Origin: Nonomuraea polychroma
GTDB lineage: Bacteria; Actinomycetota; Actinomycetes; Streptosporangiales; Streptosporangiaceae
Length of the DNA: 64,000 nt
Reading direction: 5' to 3'
Assembly: GCF_004011505.1 (NCBI RefSeq)
Contig: NZ_SAUN01000001.1
Coordinates: 7,467,501-7,531,500, forward strand
Within the stretch, counting starts at the first letter, position 1. Every line of letters begins with the position of its first letter. A program made the position numbers and the translations under genes. The notes beneath the pieces are model-generated. The model did no database searches and had not been told where the DNA came from. It was given only the letters and a program-made list of their open reading frames with translations. Positions 24,144-32,608 of the stretch are shown here, piece by piece.

Positions 24144-26129
24144 TCAATCCTGGGTCGTTGACTCCAGGCCGCGGCGCCTGAGCAGCGGCTCGATGCTGGG
24201 CTCGCGCCCCCTGAAGTTGCGGAAGGCCGTCAGCGGATCAAGGCTCCCGCCGCGAGAGAGCAGCTCACGGCGGAAGTGGTCGCCGTTCGCCCTGGTCAGG
24301 CCGCCGTTCTCCTTGAACCACTCCACGCTCTCCGCGTCCAGCACCTCACTCCAGATGTAGGAGTAGTAGCCGGCGGCATAGCCGCCGGCGAAGATGTGCG
24401 CGAAGTAGTTGGTCCGATAGCGCGGCCTGACCTGCGGCACGGCGATCTGGGCCGCCTCCAGCGCCGCCGCCTCGAACGCCTCGGCGTCGGCCACCGTCTC
24501 GCCCGGGGCCAGCTTGTGCCAGGCCCAGTCGAGCAACGTGGCGGCCAGGTATTCGACGGTCTTGAAGCCCTGGTTGAACTTCTCGGCAGCCTGCAGCTTC
24601 TCCACCAGCTCGGCCGGCATCGGCTCGCCCGTCTCGTGGTGCCTGGCGTAGTTGGCCAGCACCTCCGGCCAGGTCACCCACATCTCGTTGACCTGCGACG
24701 GGTACTCGACGAAGTCCCGCGGCACTCTGGTGCCGGAGACGCGGGGGAAGCGCACCCCCGAGAACAGCCCGTGCAACGCGTGCCCGAACTCGTGGAAGGC
24801 CGTGTTCACCTCGTCGTACGTCAGCAACGTCGGCCCGGAGAGCGGCTTGGTGACGTTGAGGTTGTTCATCACCACAGGCCGCAGCCCGAACAGGAAGGAC
24901 TGGTCGACCAGGTTGTTCATCCACGCCCCGCCGCGCTTGGTCGACCTGGCGTACGGGTCCAGCAGGAACAAACCCAGCCGGCTCCCGTCCTCCTCGAACA
25001 CCTCGAACACCGTCACGTCCGGGTGATATCCATGCAGATCGGGCCGTTCGGTGAAGGTGATCCCGTACAGCTCGGTCGCGGCGAAGAAGATCCCGTCCCG
25101 GTAGACGCGGTTGAGCTCGAAGTACGGCCGCATCGTGTCGGCGTCGAAGTCGTAGCGCGCCTCGCGCACCTTCTCGGAGTAGTAGGGCCAGTCCCACGGC
25201 TCGATGTCGAACCCGGCCTGCTCCGTCAGCTCCTCGGCCTCCCGCTTGGCGTTACGCACCGCCGGCCCGACGAGCTGGCCGAGCATCTCCTCGACCGCCT
25301 CCACGGTCTTGGCCGTCTGGTCGGCCACCGAGTACGCCGCATGGCTGGGGAACCCGAGCAGCACCGCCCGCTCGGCCCGCAACGCCGCCATCCTGGTGGC
25401 GAGCTCGAAGTTGCCCGGCGCCCGCCCGACGCTCAGCTCGTAAAGCCTGCGGCGCACGTCCCGGTTGGTCAGCGAGGCCAGGCCTGGCTGGGCGGTGAAG
25501 TTGAGCAGCGGGAGGACGTACGTGCCGTCGTCCTTACGCAGCGACTCGATCCTGGCCTCGTCGAACCCGTCGAGTTCCTTGGGGTCATCGACCACCAGCG
25601 CCGACTCCGTCGACGCCTTCAGCAGGCTCTGCGCGAACTCGGTCGAGAGCGTCGACAGCTCCTCGTTGAGCTCGCGCAGGCGGTCCTGCTCCGACTCGGA
25701 AAGGTCGGCGCCGGCCCTGATGAAGTCGTCGCGATACTTCTCCAGCAGCCAGGCCTCCTCCGGGTCCTCCGTGGTCACCTGCTTGATGCGGGCCCACAGC
25801 GGCCGGTTGAGGTGGATCGCGTCGGCGTGCCTGGTCAGCTCCGGCGAGATCTCCTTCTCGATCTCCATGATCCCGTCGCTGGTGTTGGAGGCGGCGATGC
25901 TGAAGAACACCGTGGCCGTGCGGTCGAGGATCCTCCCCGACCGCTCGAGCGCGGCGATCGTGTTGTCGAAGGCCGGCGGCTCTGTGCTGCCTGCGATCGC
26001 GTCGACCTCGGCCAGCTGCTCGGCCATGCCGCGCCGGAACGCCGGTAGATAGTGCTCCTCACGGATGTCGGCGAAAGGCGGCAACTCGTACGGCAGGGTG
26101 CTAGGGGCGAAGAACGGATTCTCGGCCAA
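24144..26129 (-). CDS. M3-family peptidase (peptidyl-dipeptidase Dcp / oligopeptidase A-like)
   Basis: 661-residue cytosolic zinc metallopeptidase. The HEFGH zinc motif (NTAFHEFGHALHGLF) is near residue 443, and the ligand Glu lies in the following EYPSQVNEMW segment. The start is a TTG preceded by GGAGGAG; the family begins NPFFAPS as here. It probably degrades short peptides. I cannot decide between dipeptidyl-carboxypeptidase and oligopeptidase activity. Confidence 0.93.
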   Translation of the reverse strand: MAENPFFAPSTLPYELPPFADIREEHYLPAFRRGMAEQLAEVDAIAGSTEPPAFDNTIAALERSGRILDRTATVFFSIAASNTSDGIMEIEKEISPELTRHADAIHLNRPLWARIKQVTTEDPEEAWLLEKYRDDFIRAGADLSESEQDRLRELNEELSTLSTEFAQSLLKASTESALVVDDPKELDGFDEARIESLRKDDGTYVLPLLNFTAQPGLASLTNRDVRRRLYELSVGRAPGNFELATRMAALRAERAVLLGFPSHAAYSVADQTAKTVEAVEEMLGQLVGPAVRNAKREAEELTEQAGFDIEPWDWPYYSEKVREARYDFDADTMRPYFELNRVYRDGIFFAATELYGITFTERPDLHGYHPDVTVFEVFEEDGSRLGLFLLDPYARSTKRGGAWMNNLVDQSFLFGLRPVVMNNLNVTKPLSGPTLLTYDEVNTAFHEFGHALHGLFSGVRFPRVSGTRVPRDFVEYPSQVNEMWVTWPEVLANYARHHETGEPMPAELVEKLQAAEKFNQGFKTVEYLAATLLDWAWHKLAPGETVADAEAFEAAALEAAQIAVPQVRPRYRTNYFAHIFAGGYAAGYYSYIWSEVLDAESVEWFKENGGLTRANGDHFRRELLSRGGSLDPLTAFRNFRGREPSIEPLLRRRGLESTTQD

Positions 26130-26222
26130 CGCTCGGGCTCCTCCACGTGGTGTTTTGTCCCCCTCAGCTTGGCACGCCAGGACCGGTCCCGCGCGCGGCC
26201 GAAGACCCGTCGGCGAATCGTT

Positions 26223-26252
26223 TTGGTCTTACCCGCCTAGCTGGGCTATTCT
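26223..26252 (+). promoter_or_regulatory. tRNA-Gln promoter
   Basis: TTGGTC (26223-26228), 18 bases, TATTCT (26247-26252), about 40 bases before the tRNA. The layout matches the promoter in front of the tRNA-Glu genes. Confidence 0.65.
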
Positions 26253-26293
26253 TTCGGACGTCGCCCAAGCGCGTCCCTAGGGGTTCGCAACGG

Positions 26294-26365
26294 TGGGGTA
26301 TGGTGTAATTGGCAGCACGACTGATTCTGGTTCAGTTAGTCTAGGTTCGAGTCCTGGTACCCCAG
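26294..26365 (+). tRNA. tRNA-Gln (anticodon CTG)
   Basis: 72 nt cloverleaf. Acceptor TGGGGTA/TACCCCA, anticodon arm ACTGA-TTCTGGT-TCAGT with anticodon CTG (reads CAG), T-arm with GGTTCGAGTCC. No CCA is encoded. Confidence 0.96.
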
Positions 26366-26372
26366 CAGGGAA

Positions 26373-26405
26373 ACGGATGTCTCATATGAGACGTCCGTTT
26401 TTTAT
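26373..26405 (+). terminator. terminator after tRNA-Gln
   Basis: Inverted repeat ACGGATGTCTCAT/ATGAGACGTCCGT (26373-26398) followed by a run of T to 26403. Its symmetry may also serve the hydrolase gene arriving from the right, whose stop lies within the T-run. Confidence 0.9.
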
Positions 26406-27325
26406 TGTGCGAGCCCATCGAGGATATCGGTGATCTTCCGATAGGCCTTGGGCGTCGGCGCATGTGACGCGTCCACCGTGAAGACCTTGAACCGGTTGCC
26501 CGGCGTCGCCGCGTCCGCCTCCTTGATCATCCGGTCCTGGAGCGCGATCGGGATCACCCGGTCCTTGCTGTGCCTGATGTACACCCTGGGCACCCGCCCC
26601 CAGGCGCTCTTGCGGCCCCGCGCGTCGGCGCTCGATACCTGGAGGCTCTCGTCCGGCAGAGACGAGTTGAGCATGGCCAGGAACTCGCCGTCGGTTCCCT
26701 CGGCCATGAACGCCGCCTTGGCCGCGTCCAGGAAATTCCTGTCGTTCGTCCGCCAGTTGATACGGACCGCCTTCAGCACGCGCGGGTCGCCGACGACGCC
26801 GGGCAGAATCGCGCCCCCCAAGGTGGTCCTCCCCTCCGGCGTCTCCAGATACTCCGCCGGTGAGCGCAGATTCGTACAGCAGTACGCCGAGACGTACACC
26901 AGCCGGTCGAGCAGGTCGGGCACCTCGTCGGCCACCTTGGTGATCGTCGAGCCGCCCAGGCTGCCGCCCACCAGGATGACCGGGCCGTACCGGGATACCC
27001 GGCGCACGACGTCCACCGTGGCCTCCACGTAGTCGTCCAGCGTCACGCCCGCCATGGGCGAGGGGATCGTGGCCAGCTTCTCCAGGTCCTGCGGCGCCTG
27101 ATAGGCGTGGTGGAACTGCTCCTCGGGGCCGTGCCCCGGCAGGTTCACCCCCACGGTCCGGTGGCCGCGCAGCGTCAGCTCGTTGTCGCCGGTGGCCACA
27201 CCGTTCGAACCTGTGACGAAGACGTACGTGGTCACGTCCTTCCGTCTGGCGACGGCCGGGACGGCGGCGGCCGCGCCCGCGCCGGCGGTCAGCTGGAACA
27301 TGGTTCTCCGTGTCACATCGCTCAT
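26402..27325 (-). CDS. exported alpha/beta hydrolase
   Basis: 307 residues. The N-terminus MSDVTRRTMFQLTAGAGA followed by a hydrophobic Ala-rich stretch and AVA looks like a Tat signal peptide. The alpha/beta-hydrolase nucleophile elbow is VGGSLGG, and the catalytic His lies in VDASHAPTP near the end. Similar enzymes are annotated as esterases or methylesterase-like hydrolases; the substrate is unknown. Divergent from a two-component system across a 28-bp perfect palindrome, which suggests regulation by it. Confidence 0.85.
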   Translation of the reverse strand: MSDVTRRTMFQLTAGAGAAAAVPAVARRKDVTTYVFVTGSNGVATGDNELTLRGHRTVGVNLPGHGPEEQFHHAYQAPQDLEKLATIPSPMAGVTLDDYVEATVDVVRRVSRYGPVILVGGSLGGSTITKVADEVPDLLDRLVYVSAYCCTNLRSPAEYLETPEGRTTLGGAILPGVVGDPRVLKAVRINWRTNDRNFLDAAKAAFMAEGTDGEFLAMLNSSLPDESLQVSSADARGRKSAWGRVPRVYIRHSKDRVIPIALQDRMIKEADAATPGNRFKVFTVDASHAPTPKAYRKITDILDGLAQ

Positions 27326-27391
27326 GAGGAGATGTTCGCCCAGCTCAGCCGCGGTCCACATCGCCCATGCGGCGCGACGTGCGGTGGATGC

Positions 27392-27419
27392 CACGTATCC
27401 ACCGATCGGTGGATACGTG
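27392..27419. promoter_or_regulatory. perfect 28-bp palindromic operator candidate
   Basis: Half-site CACGTATCCACCGA (27392-27405) followed by its exact complement. It lies between the hydrolase start (27325) and the kinase start (27434). A further GGTGGAT half-site occurs at 27383-27389. Probably the binding site of the local response regulator or another dimeric factor. Confidence 0.7.
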
Positions 27420-27433
27420 CGAGTCTGGACCTC

Positions 27434-28765
27434 ATGAGCCGCCTCGACGGCCGCGAGCGCTGGGCATATCTGGGACTCGCCTACATGCTGCTGGCGGCCT
27501 CCGCGATCGCGGCCGCCTTCATGGACGGGGGCGGCCGGTCCGCACTGAGCCGCCTGGCCGAGCCGATCGCCGCCTGGCTGGCAGGCCTGGGCGATCCCGC
27601 GGCGACCGGACCGGGTGATCCCGGGGCGGGCGGGTCCTCCGCCGGGGTCGTGGTCCTGCCGCCGTGGCCCGCTCTCGCCATTGTCGCCGCCGTCTGGCTC
27701 GCGCCCATCGCCTGGCTCCACCCGCGGCGCGAAGCCCGCCGCGGGCTCGTCGTGGCCCACTACCTCGTCCTCATCCTCCTCGCCGGCGCGCTGGCGGCCA
27801 CGAACCCCGCCTTCGTCGTGTTCGCCTCGACCGGCTACCCGCTCGCCATCGCCCTGCTCCCCGCCCGGCTGGTCATGGCCGGGGTGACCCTCACCGCCGT
27901 CGTCACCGTGGCGGCCCAGGCGGGCCCCGGGGACCACACCACCTTGCTCACCGTGATCGCCGGCGTCGCCGTGCCGCTCGTCCTGGCCGGCTGGTACGTC
28001 TCCGCCGAGCACGACAAGCGCCGCCGCCTCGTCGAGCGACTGCGTGCGTCCATGGCCGAGAACGCCGACCTGCACGCCAGGCTGCTCGACCAGGCCAGGC
28101 GGGCGGGCGTACTCGATGAGCGGCACCGCCTGGCCGGCGAGATCCACGACACGGTGGCGCAGGACCTCGTCGCCCTCATCGGGCAGATCGACGCCGCCGG
28201 CCGCGCCACCCAGGACACGGCCCGCAGCCGCCACCTCGACCAGGCGGCGCACCTGGCCCGCCGCGGCCTGGCCGAGGCACGCAGGTCCGTTCAGGCCCTC
28301 CGCCCCGAGCCGCTGGAGCACGCGCGGCTGCCGGATGCGCTCGAACGCATGGCCGCATCCTGGTCGCGGGTGTCCGGTGTGCACCTCGCCTTCGAGGTCA
28401 CCGGCACACCCGTCGCCCTGTCCCCCGACGTGGAGACGACGCTGTTCCGCGTCGCCCAGGAGGCACTCGCGAACGTCGCCAAGCACGCCAGGGCCTCCAG
28501 AACGGCCCTCACCCTCTCGTACACCGACGAACTCCTCCTTCTCGACATCAGAGACGACGGCGCCGGCTTCGACCCGCAGAAGCCAGCTGACGGCTTCGGC
28601 CTCGACGGAATGCGGCAACGCGTCCGCGGCGCCGGGGGCACCGTGGAGATCGAGTCCGAGCCCGGCCACGGCACGGCAATCGCCGCCGCCGTCCCCGCCA
28701 TCCCCGCGGCAGAACCGGTCAGCATGATCAGTGAGACCATGGCCTCCGGGAAGGAGAACGGATGA
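27434..28765 (+). CDS. NarL-type sensor histidine kinase
   Basis: 443 residues. An N-terminal half with five to six membrane segments (about 15-185) is followed by a dimerisation/phosphoacceptor helix (LAGEIHDTVAQDLVALIGQ; His near 238) and an HATPase_c domain with the N-box region EALANVAKHA and the G-box DDGAGFDP. Members of this class phosphorylate NarL/FixJ regulators. The stop overlaps the regulator's start (ATGA). The signal is unknown. Confidence 0.9.
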   Translation: MSRLDGRERWAYLGLAYMLLAASAIAAAFMDGGGRSALSRLAEPIAAWLAGLGDPAATGPGDPGAGGSSAGVVVLPPWPALAIVAAVWLAPIAWLHPRREARRGLVVAHYLVLILLAGALAATNPAFVVFASTGYPLAIALLPARLVMAGVTLTAVVTVAAQAGPGDHTTLLTVIAGVAVPLVLAGWYVSAEHDKRRRLVERLRASMAENADLHARLLDQARRAGVLDERHRLAGEIHDTVAQDLVALIGQIDAAGRATQDTARSRHLDQAAHLARRGLAEARRSVQALRPEPLEHARLPDALERMAASWSRVSGVHLAFEVTGTPVALSPDVETTLFRVAQEALANVAKHARASRTALTLSYTDELLLLDIRDDGAGFDPQKPADGFGLDGMRQRVRGAGGTVEIESEPGHGTAIAAAVPAIPAAEPVSMISETMASGKENG

Positions 28766-29382
28766 CGGTGCGGCTGCTGATCGCCGACGACCACCCGATC
28801 GTGCGCGACGGCCTGCGCGCGGCCCTCGGGAGCCGGCCCGGCCTCGAGATCGTCGGCGAGGCGGCCGACGGGGAGCAGGCCGTGCGCCTTTCCGCCGAGC
28901 TCCGGCCGGATGTCGTCCTCATGGACCTGCGCATGCCGGGCATGGACGGGGTTGCCGCCATCCGCCGGCTCCACGGCACCGGCCCGCGCGTGCTGGTGCT
29001 GACCACGTTCGACACCGACGTCCTGCCCGCGCTGGAGGCGGGGGCCAGCGGCTACCTGCTCAAGGACGCCCCGCCGGAAGAGCTGGAGCGCGCGGTGCTG
29101 GCCACCCACCGGGGCGAGACCGTGCTGGCGCCCGCCGCGGCCGGCCGCCTGGCCGCGCAGGTGCGCAAGCCCTCCAGGGGCACGCTGAGCGCCCGCGAGC
29201 TGGAGGTGCTGCGCCTGGTGGCCGGGGGCGCGACCAACAAGGAGGCGGCGGCCCGGCTGTTCATCAGCGAGGCCAGCGTCAAGACCCACCTGCTGCACGT
29301 CTACGCCAAGCTCGACGTGCGCGACCGCGCCGCCGCCGTGAGCGAGGCCTACCGCCGGGGACTGCTCACCGCACATGGCTGA
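28762..29382 (+). CDS. NarL/FixJ-family response regulator
   Basis: 206 residues. Receiver domain with acidic pair DD at 9-10, phospho-acceptor Asp55 in VVLMDLRMPGMDG and Lys in YLLKDAPP. LuxR-type helix-turn-helix at about 145-200 (LSARELEVLRLVAGGATNKEAAARL). Translationally coupled to the kinase. Likely targets, by position, are its own operon and the divergent hydrolase through the 28-bp palindrome. Confidence 0.93.
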   Translation: MTVRLLIADDHPIVRDGLRAALGSRPGLEIVGEAADGEQAVRLSAELRPDVVLMDLRMPGMDGVAAIRRLHGTGPRVLVLTTFDTDVLPALEAGASGYLLKDAPPEELERAVLATHRGETVLAPAAAGRLAAQVRKPSRGTLSARELEVLRLVAGGATNKEAAARLFISEASVKTHLLHVYAKLDVRDRAAAVSEAYRRGLLTAHG

Positions 29383-29467
29383 GTTCCGGGGCCCCCACTG
29401 GCAAAGCGGACCGGCGGGAGGACTGGATCCGCCGCCACAGACCGGATCTGGTGGCCGGATAAGCGGT

Positions 29468-29525
29468 TTGGTTGTGGTCTGCGGGGTGCGGTAGAGTTAC
29501 CTGCGTCGCCGGGGGAGACCCCGGC
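29468..29525 (+). promoter_or_regulatory. tRNA-Glu promoter with leader hairpin
   Basis: TTGGTT (29468-29473), 18 bases, TAGAGT (29492-29497). The transcript is expected to start about 29504, directly before the hairpin GCCGGGG-gaga-CCCCGGC (29508-29525). Confidence 0.65.
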
Positions 29526-29542
29526 ACATAGCTTGTGGACAG

Positions 29543-29615
29543 GGTCCCGTCGTCTAGTGGCCCAGGACGCCGCCCTCTCAAGGCGGTAGCGCCGGTTCGA
29601 ATCCGGTCGGGACTA
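29543..29615 (+). tRNA. tRNA-Glu (anticodon CTC), copy 1
   Basis: 73 nt. Acceptor GGTCCCG/CGGGACT with a terminal G-T pair, anticodon stem CCGCC/GGCGG with loop CTCTCAA (anticodon CTC, reads GAG), T-loop GGTTCGAATCC. Followed by an encoded CCA at 29616-29618, unlike copy 2. Confidence 0.95.
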
Positions 29616-29639
29616 CCACTTGTCACAAGCCCCCCAGAA

Positions 29640-29712
29640 GGTCCCGTCGTCTAGTGGCCCAGGACGCCGCCCTCTCAAGGCGGTAGCGCCGGTTCGAATC
29701 CGGTCGGGACTA
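29640..29712 (+). tRNA. tRNA-Glu (anticodon CTC), copy 2
   Basis: Identical in sequence to the tRNA at 29543 and offset by 97 bp. Here the gene is followed by CGT, so CCA is not encoded. Both copies probably share one precursor ending at the terminator at 29725. Confidence 0.95.
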
Positions 29713-29724
29713 CGTCTGCATCAC

Positions 29725-29760
29725 CGCTCCGGCGCCTATGGCCCGGAGCGTTTTGTTTTT
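29725..29760 (+). terminator. terminator of the tRNA-Glu transcript
   Basis: Stem CGCTCCGG (29725-29732) / CCGGAGCG (29743-29750) followed by TTTTGTTTTT. Confidence 0.92.
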
Positions 29761-29764
29761 CCGC

Positions 29765-30050
29765 CGGGCCTGAACGCCGCGGCGTGCACGGCGGCCCACT
29801 GCGCGAACGTCCGCGGCGGCCGCCCCGTGGGCGTTCGCCATGAGCCCGGTCGGCTGGGCGTAGGTCCACGCGAGATCGCTCGCCGTCACGGCGGGCTCCA
29901 GCGTGCCCTGCGACCAGCCGCTGAGCAACGTCACCCGGCACACACCGGCCTCCGCCGATCAGTTCGACGATCTACTGGCCGCAGGGCAGAGGCGCCTGGC
30001 CGGGCCCGCCGACGTCGATGAGGTGCACGCCCTCGACAGCCGTCGCGGCA
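29765..30050 (-). pseudogene. remnant of an NmrA-like NAD(P)-binding oxidoreductase gene
   Basis: Read leftward from 30050, one frame gives TAVEGVHLIDVGGPGQAPLP and then a stop. After a frame change, LLSGWSQGTLEPAVTASDLA and WTYAQPTGLMANA appear. A third frame gives FAQWAAVHAAAFRPGG. These fragments follow the order of a NmrA/NAD(P)H-binding family protein (V-E-G-V...; L-E-P-A-V-x-A-S-x-L-x-W-T-x-x-x-P-x-x-x-M-A-N-A). The start and most of the N-terminal Rossmann part are missing. It is a decayed gene, not an active one. Confidence 0.6.
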
Positions 30051-30052
30051 GA

Positions 30053-31432
30053 TTACGTTCCTGAATTGAGGCGCGTCAGGGCGGCGCGCAGCCGCTCCAT
30101 GGTCTGCCCGCGACCGAGCACCTCGATCGACTCGAACAGCGGCAGACCCACCGTGCGGCCGGTGACCGCCACGCGCACCGGCGCCTGGGCCTTGCCGAGC
30201 TTGAGCCCGTGGGCGGCGCCAACCTCCTCCAGAGCCTCCTTGAGGGACTCGGGATCCCAGCTCACCGCCTCCAGCCGCTCGAGGTAGCCCGTGATGATCT
30301 CCACCGGGGAGTTCTTCATCGCCTTGTCCCACGACGCCTGGTCGAACACCGGCTCCTCGAGGAAGAGGAAGTCGACGTTCTGCCGGATCTCCGACAACAC
30401 CGCGATGCGGGTCTGGGCCAGCGCGGCGACCTTGCTGAACAGCTCGCGGTCCCAGGACGGGCCGAGGAAGGGCGCGCAGCGCTCCTCGAACGTCTCCAGC
30501 GGCAGCGCCCGGATGTACTCGCCGTTGAACGCGCGCAGCTTCTTCTCGTCGAAGAACGCGCTGGCGGCGTTGACGTCCTCCAGCCGGAACAGCGGCACCA
30601 TCTCCGACCACGGCATGATCTCGCGGTCCTCGCCGGGGCCCCAGCCGAGCAACATCAGGTAGTTGACCATGGCCTCGGCCAGGTAACCCTCCGCGCGGTA
30701 GTCCTCCAGCGCCACCTTGTCGCGGCGCTTGGACAACTTCTTGCGCTGCTCATTGACGATCACCGGCAGGTGCGCCCAGACCGGCGGCGTCGCGCCCAGC
30801 GCGGGCCAGAGCAGCATCTGCTTGGCCGCGTTGCCGAGGTGCTCCTCGCCACGGACGACGTGGGTGATGTTCTGGGTGATGTCGTCGACCGCGTTGGCCA
30901 GCACGTAGAGCGGCGAGCCGTCGGAGCGGGCGATGACGAAGTCCTCCTGCGCCTCATTGGGGAACTCCACGTTGCCGCGGACCAGGTCCTCCACCACCGT
31001 CACGCCCTCATCGGGGGTGCGGAAGCGCGCCGCCCCCTCGGTCAAGCCGCGATCGCGGCAGTAACCGTCGTAGCCCTTGTGCTCGGAGCCGGTGCGGGCG
31101 ACGAGCGCGTCTCGCGTGCAGTCGCAGTAGTAAGCCCGGCCGTCGGCCAGCAGCTTCGCCACCGCCTCACGGTGCTGCGGCTCGTACGCCGACTGGAAGT
31201 AGGGGCCCTCGAACACCGGGTTGGAGCCGTTGATGCCGATCCAGTCGAGAGCGGAGATGATGCCCTCGGTCCACTCCGGGCGGTTGCGCGACGCGTCGGT
31301 GTCCTCGATGCGCAGCACGAAGCGGCCGCCGGACTGCTCGGCCAGCGCCCAGTTGAACAGCGCCGTACGGGCGCCGCCGACGTGGAACATGCCGGTTGGG
31401 GACGGGGCGAAACGCACCCGTAGATCAGTCAC
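30053..31432 (-). CDS. gltX: glutamyl-tRNA synthetase
   Basis: 459 residues from a GTG start. Class I synthetase with the HIGH-type motif PSPTGMFHVGG and the KMSKS-type KKLSKRRD. In actinobacteria, which generally lack GlnRS, this enzyme also glutamylates tRNA-Gln for GatCAB; that fits the nearby Gln and Glu tRNA genes. The start overlaps the FAH gene's end by 8 bp; an upstream start at 31492 would overlap far more and adds unconserved residues. Confidence 0.97.
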   Translation of the reverse strand: MTDLRVRFAPSPTGMFHVGGARTALFNWALAEQSGGRFVLRIEDTDASRNRPEWTEGIISALDWIGINGSNPVFEGPYFQSAYEPQHREAVAKLLADGRAYYCDCTRDALVARTGSEHKGYDGYCRDRGLTEGAARFRTPDEGVTVVEDLVRGNVEFPNEAQEDFVIARSDGSPLYVLANAVDDITQNITHVVRGEEHLGNAAKQMLLWPALGATPPVWAHLPVIVNEQRKKLSKRRDKVALEDYRAEGYLAEAMVNYLMLLGWGPGEDREIMPWSEMVPLFRLEDVNAASAFFDEKKLRAFNGEYIRALPLETFEERCAPFLGPSWDRELFSKVAALAQTRIAVLSEIRQNVDFLFLEEPVFDQASWDKAMKNSPVEIITGYLERLEAVSWDPESLKEALEEVGAAHGLKLGKAQAPVRVAVTGRTVGLPLFESIEVLGRGQTMERLRAALTRLNSGT

Positions 31433-32201
31433 GGGAGACCACCTTGTTCGTGAGTGTGCCGATGCCTTCGATGCCGACGCTGACCTCGTCACCGATCTGG
31501 AGCGGGCCGACGCCTGCCGGGGTGCCGGTCAGGATGACGTCGCCGGGGATCAGCGTCATGACCGCGCTGACGTAGGCCACCAGCGCGGGGATGTCGTGGA
31601 TGAGCTGGCTGGTGCGGCCGCTCTGGCGCACCTCGCCGTTGACCGTGGTCGTCAGCGCCAGGTCGCTCGCGTCCACGTCGGTCTGGATCCACGGCCCGAG
31701 CGGGCAGAACGTGTCGAACCCCTTGGCCCGGGTGAACTGCACGTCCTTCTTCTGCAGGTCGCGGGCGGTGACGTCATTGGCACAGGTGTAGCCGAAGATC
31801 ACGTCCTTGACCCGCTCGACCGGAACCTCGCGGCAGAGCCTGCCGATCACCACGGCCAGCTCGCCCTCGAAGTCGACGCGGTCGGACAGCGACGTGGGAT
31901 AGGCGATGTTCTCGCCGTGGCCGATCACCGAGGTGGACGGCTTCATGAAAATGAGCGGCTCGTCGGGCACCTCGTTGCCCATCTCGCGCGCGTGCTCGGC
32001 GTAGTTTCTGCCGATGGCGATCACCTTGCTCGGCAACATCGGGGCCAGCAGCTTCACCTGGCTGAGCGGGAACCGATCACCGGTGAACTGCACCTGGCTG
32101 AAGGGGTGGCCGGCGATCGTGGACACGACCTCCTCGCCCGGGCCGCCTTCGACCACGCCGAACGTCACTCCGTCGCCTGTGGAGAACCTCGCAATACGCA
32201 C
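31425..32201 (-). CDS. fumarylacetoacetate hydrolase (FAH) family protein
   Basis: 258 residues from a GTG start. FAH fold with metal ligands in DFEGELAVVIG (E-x-E type) and YTCANDVTARDLQ, preceded by the IGRNYAEHAREMGNE motif. The family includes acylpyruvases, oxaloacetate decarboxylases/tautomerases and 2-hydroxyhepta-diene isomerases; the exact substrate cannot be told. The gltX-FAH pair is a common actinobacterial operon. Confidence 0.9.
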   Translation of the reverse strand: MRIARFSTGDGVTFGVVEGGPGEEVVSTIAGHPFSQVQFTGDRFPLSQVKLLAPMLPSKVIAIGRNYAEHAREMGNEVPDEPLIFMKPSTSVIGHGENIAYPTSLSDRVDFEGELAVVIGRLCREVPVERVKDVIFGYTCANDVTARDLQKKDVQFTRAKGFDTFCPLGPWIQTDVDASDLALTTTVNGEVRQSGRTSQLIHDIPALVAYVSAVMTLIPGDVILTGTPAGVGPLQIGDEVSVGIEGIGTLTNKVVSRD

Positions 32202-32333
32202 CCGACAAGGCTATCGCCGCCGCCACAGGGGTCCGCCCATCGCGACATCCGTGAAGTCATGAACCGTCCATTAATGCGGCTGAAGTCTGTGTTGCAGCGC
32301 ATTACCCGCGTTGCTGCGGTTAGCTGTGGCGGC

Positions 32334-32522
32334 ATGAACAACGTCCAGTGGACGCCGATGGCCGGCATGGCCGTCGGCATCGTTCTCGGGGTGGTCGGCG
32401 CGTTCGGCGGCTTCGGCGCGTTCCTGCTGGTGCTCGCGCTCGGCGTGGTCGGCTTCCTGGCCGGGCGGATCGCCGAGACCGGCGAGGTGAACGTGTTGGG
32501 CCTGTCTCTCAGGCGCAAGTGA
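32334..32522 (+). CDS. small hydrophobic membrane protein
   Basis: 62 residues, MNNVQWTPMAGMAVGIVLGV, with two closely spaced hydrophobic helices (about 10-29 and 30-47) and a basic C-terminus LSLRRK. It looks like the small membrane partner proteins (DUF2273-like) of Asp23-type systems, but no Asp23 gene is nearby. Function unknown. Start chosen at the ATG directly before the conserved hydrophobic region. Confidence 0.65.
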   Translation: MNNVQWTPMAGMAVGIVLGVVGAFGGFGAFLLVLALGVVGFLAGRIAETGEVNVLGLSLRRK

Positions 32523-32608
32523 CCCGCGTTACCCTGATGGTTTGCGGCACCTGCCGGTGGTCGAGGACGGTGCGTGTCCTCAGCTGCGCCGTATGAGAGG
32601 GGTTCCCG

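Noticed and set aside
29675..29943. Short minus-strand open frames near the tRNA-Glu genes as a real gene
   Set aside because: They cover only broken pieces of an NmrA-like protein in different frames, and one runs through the tRNA gene; treated as a pseudogene.
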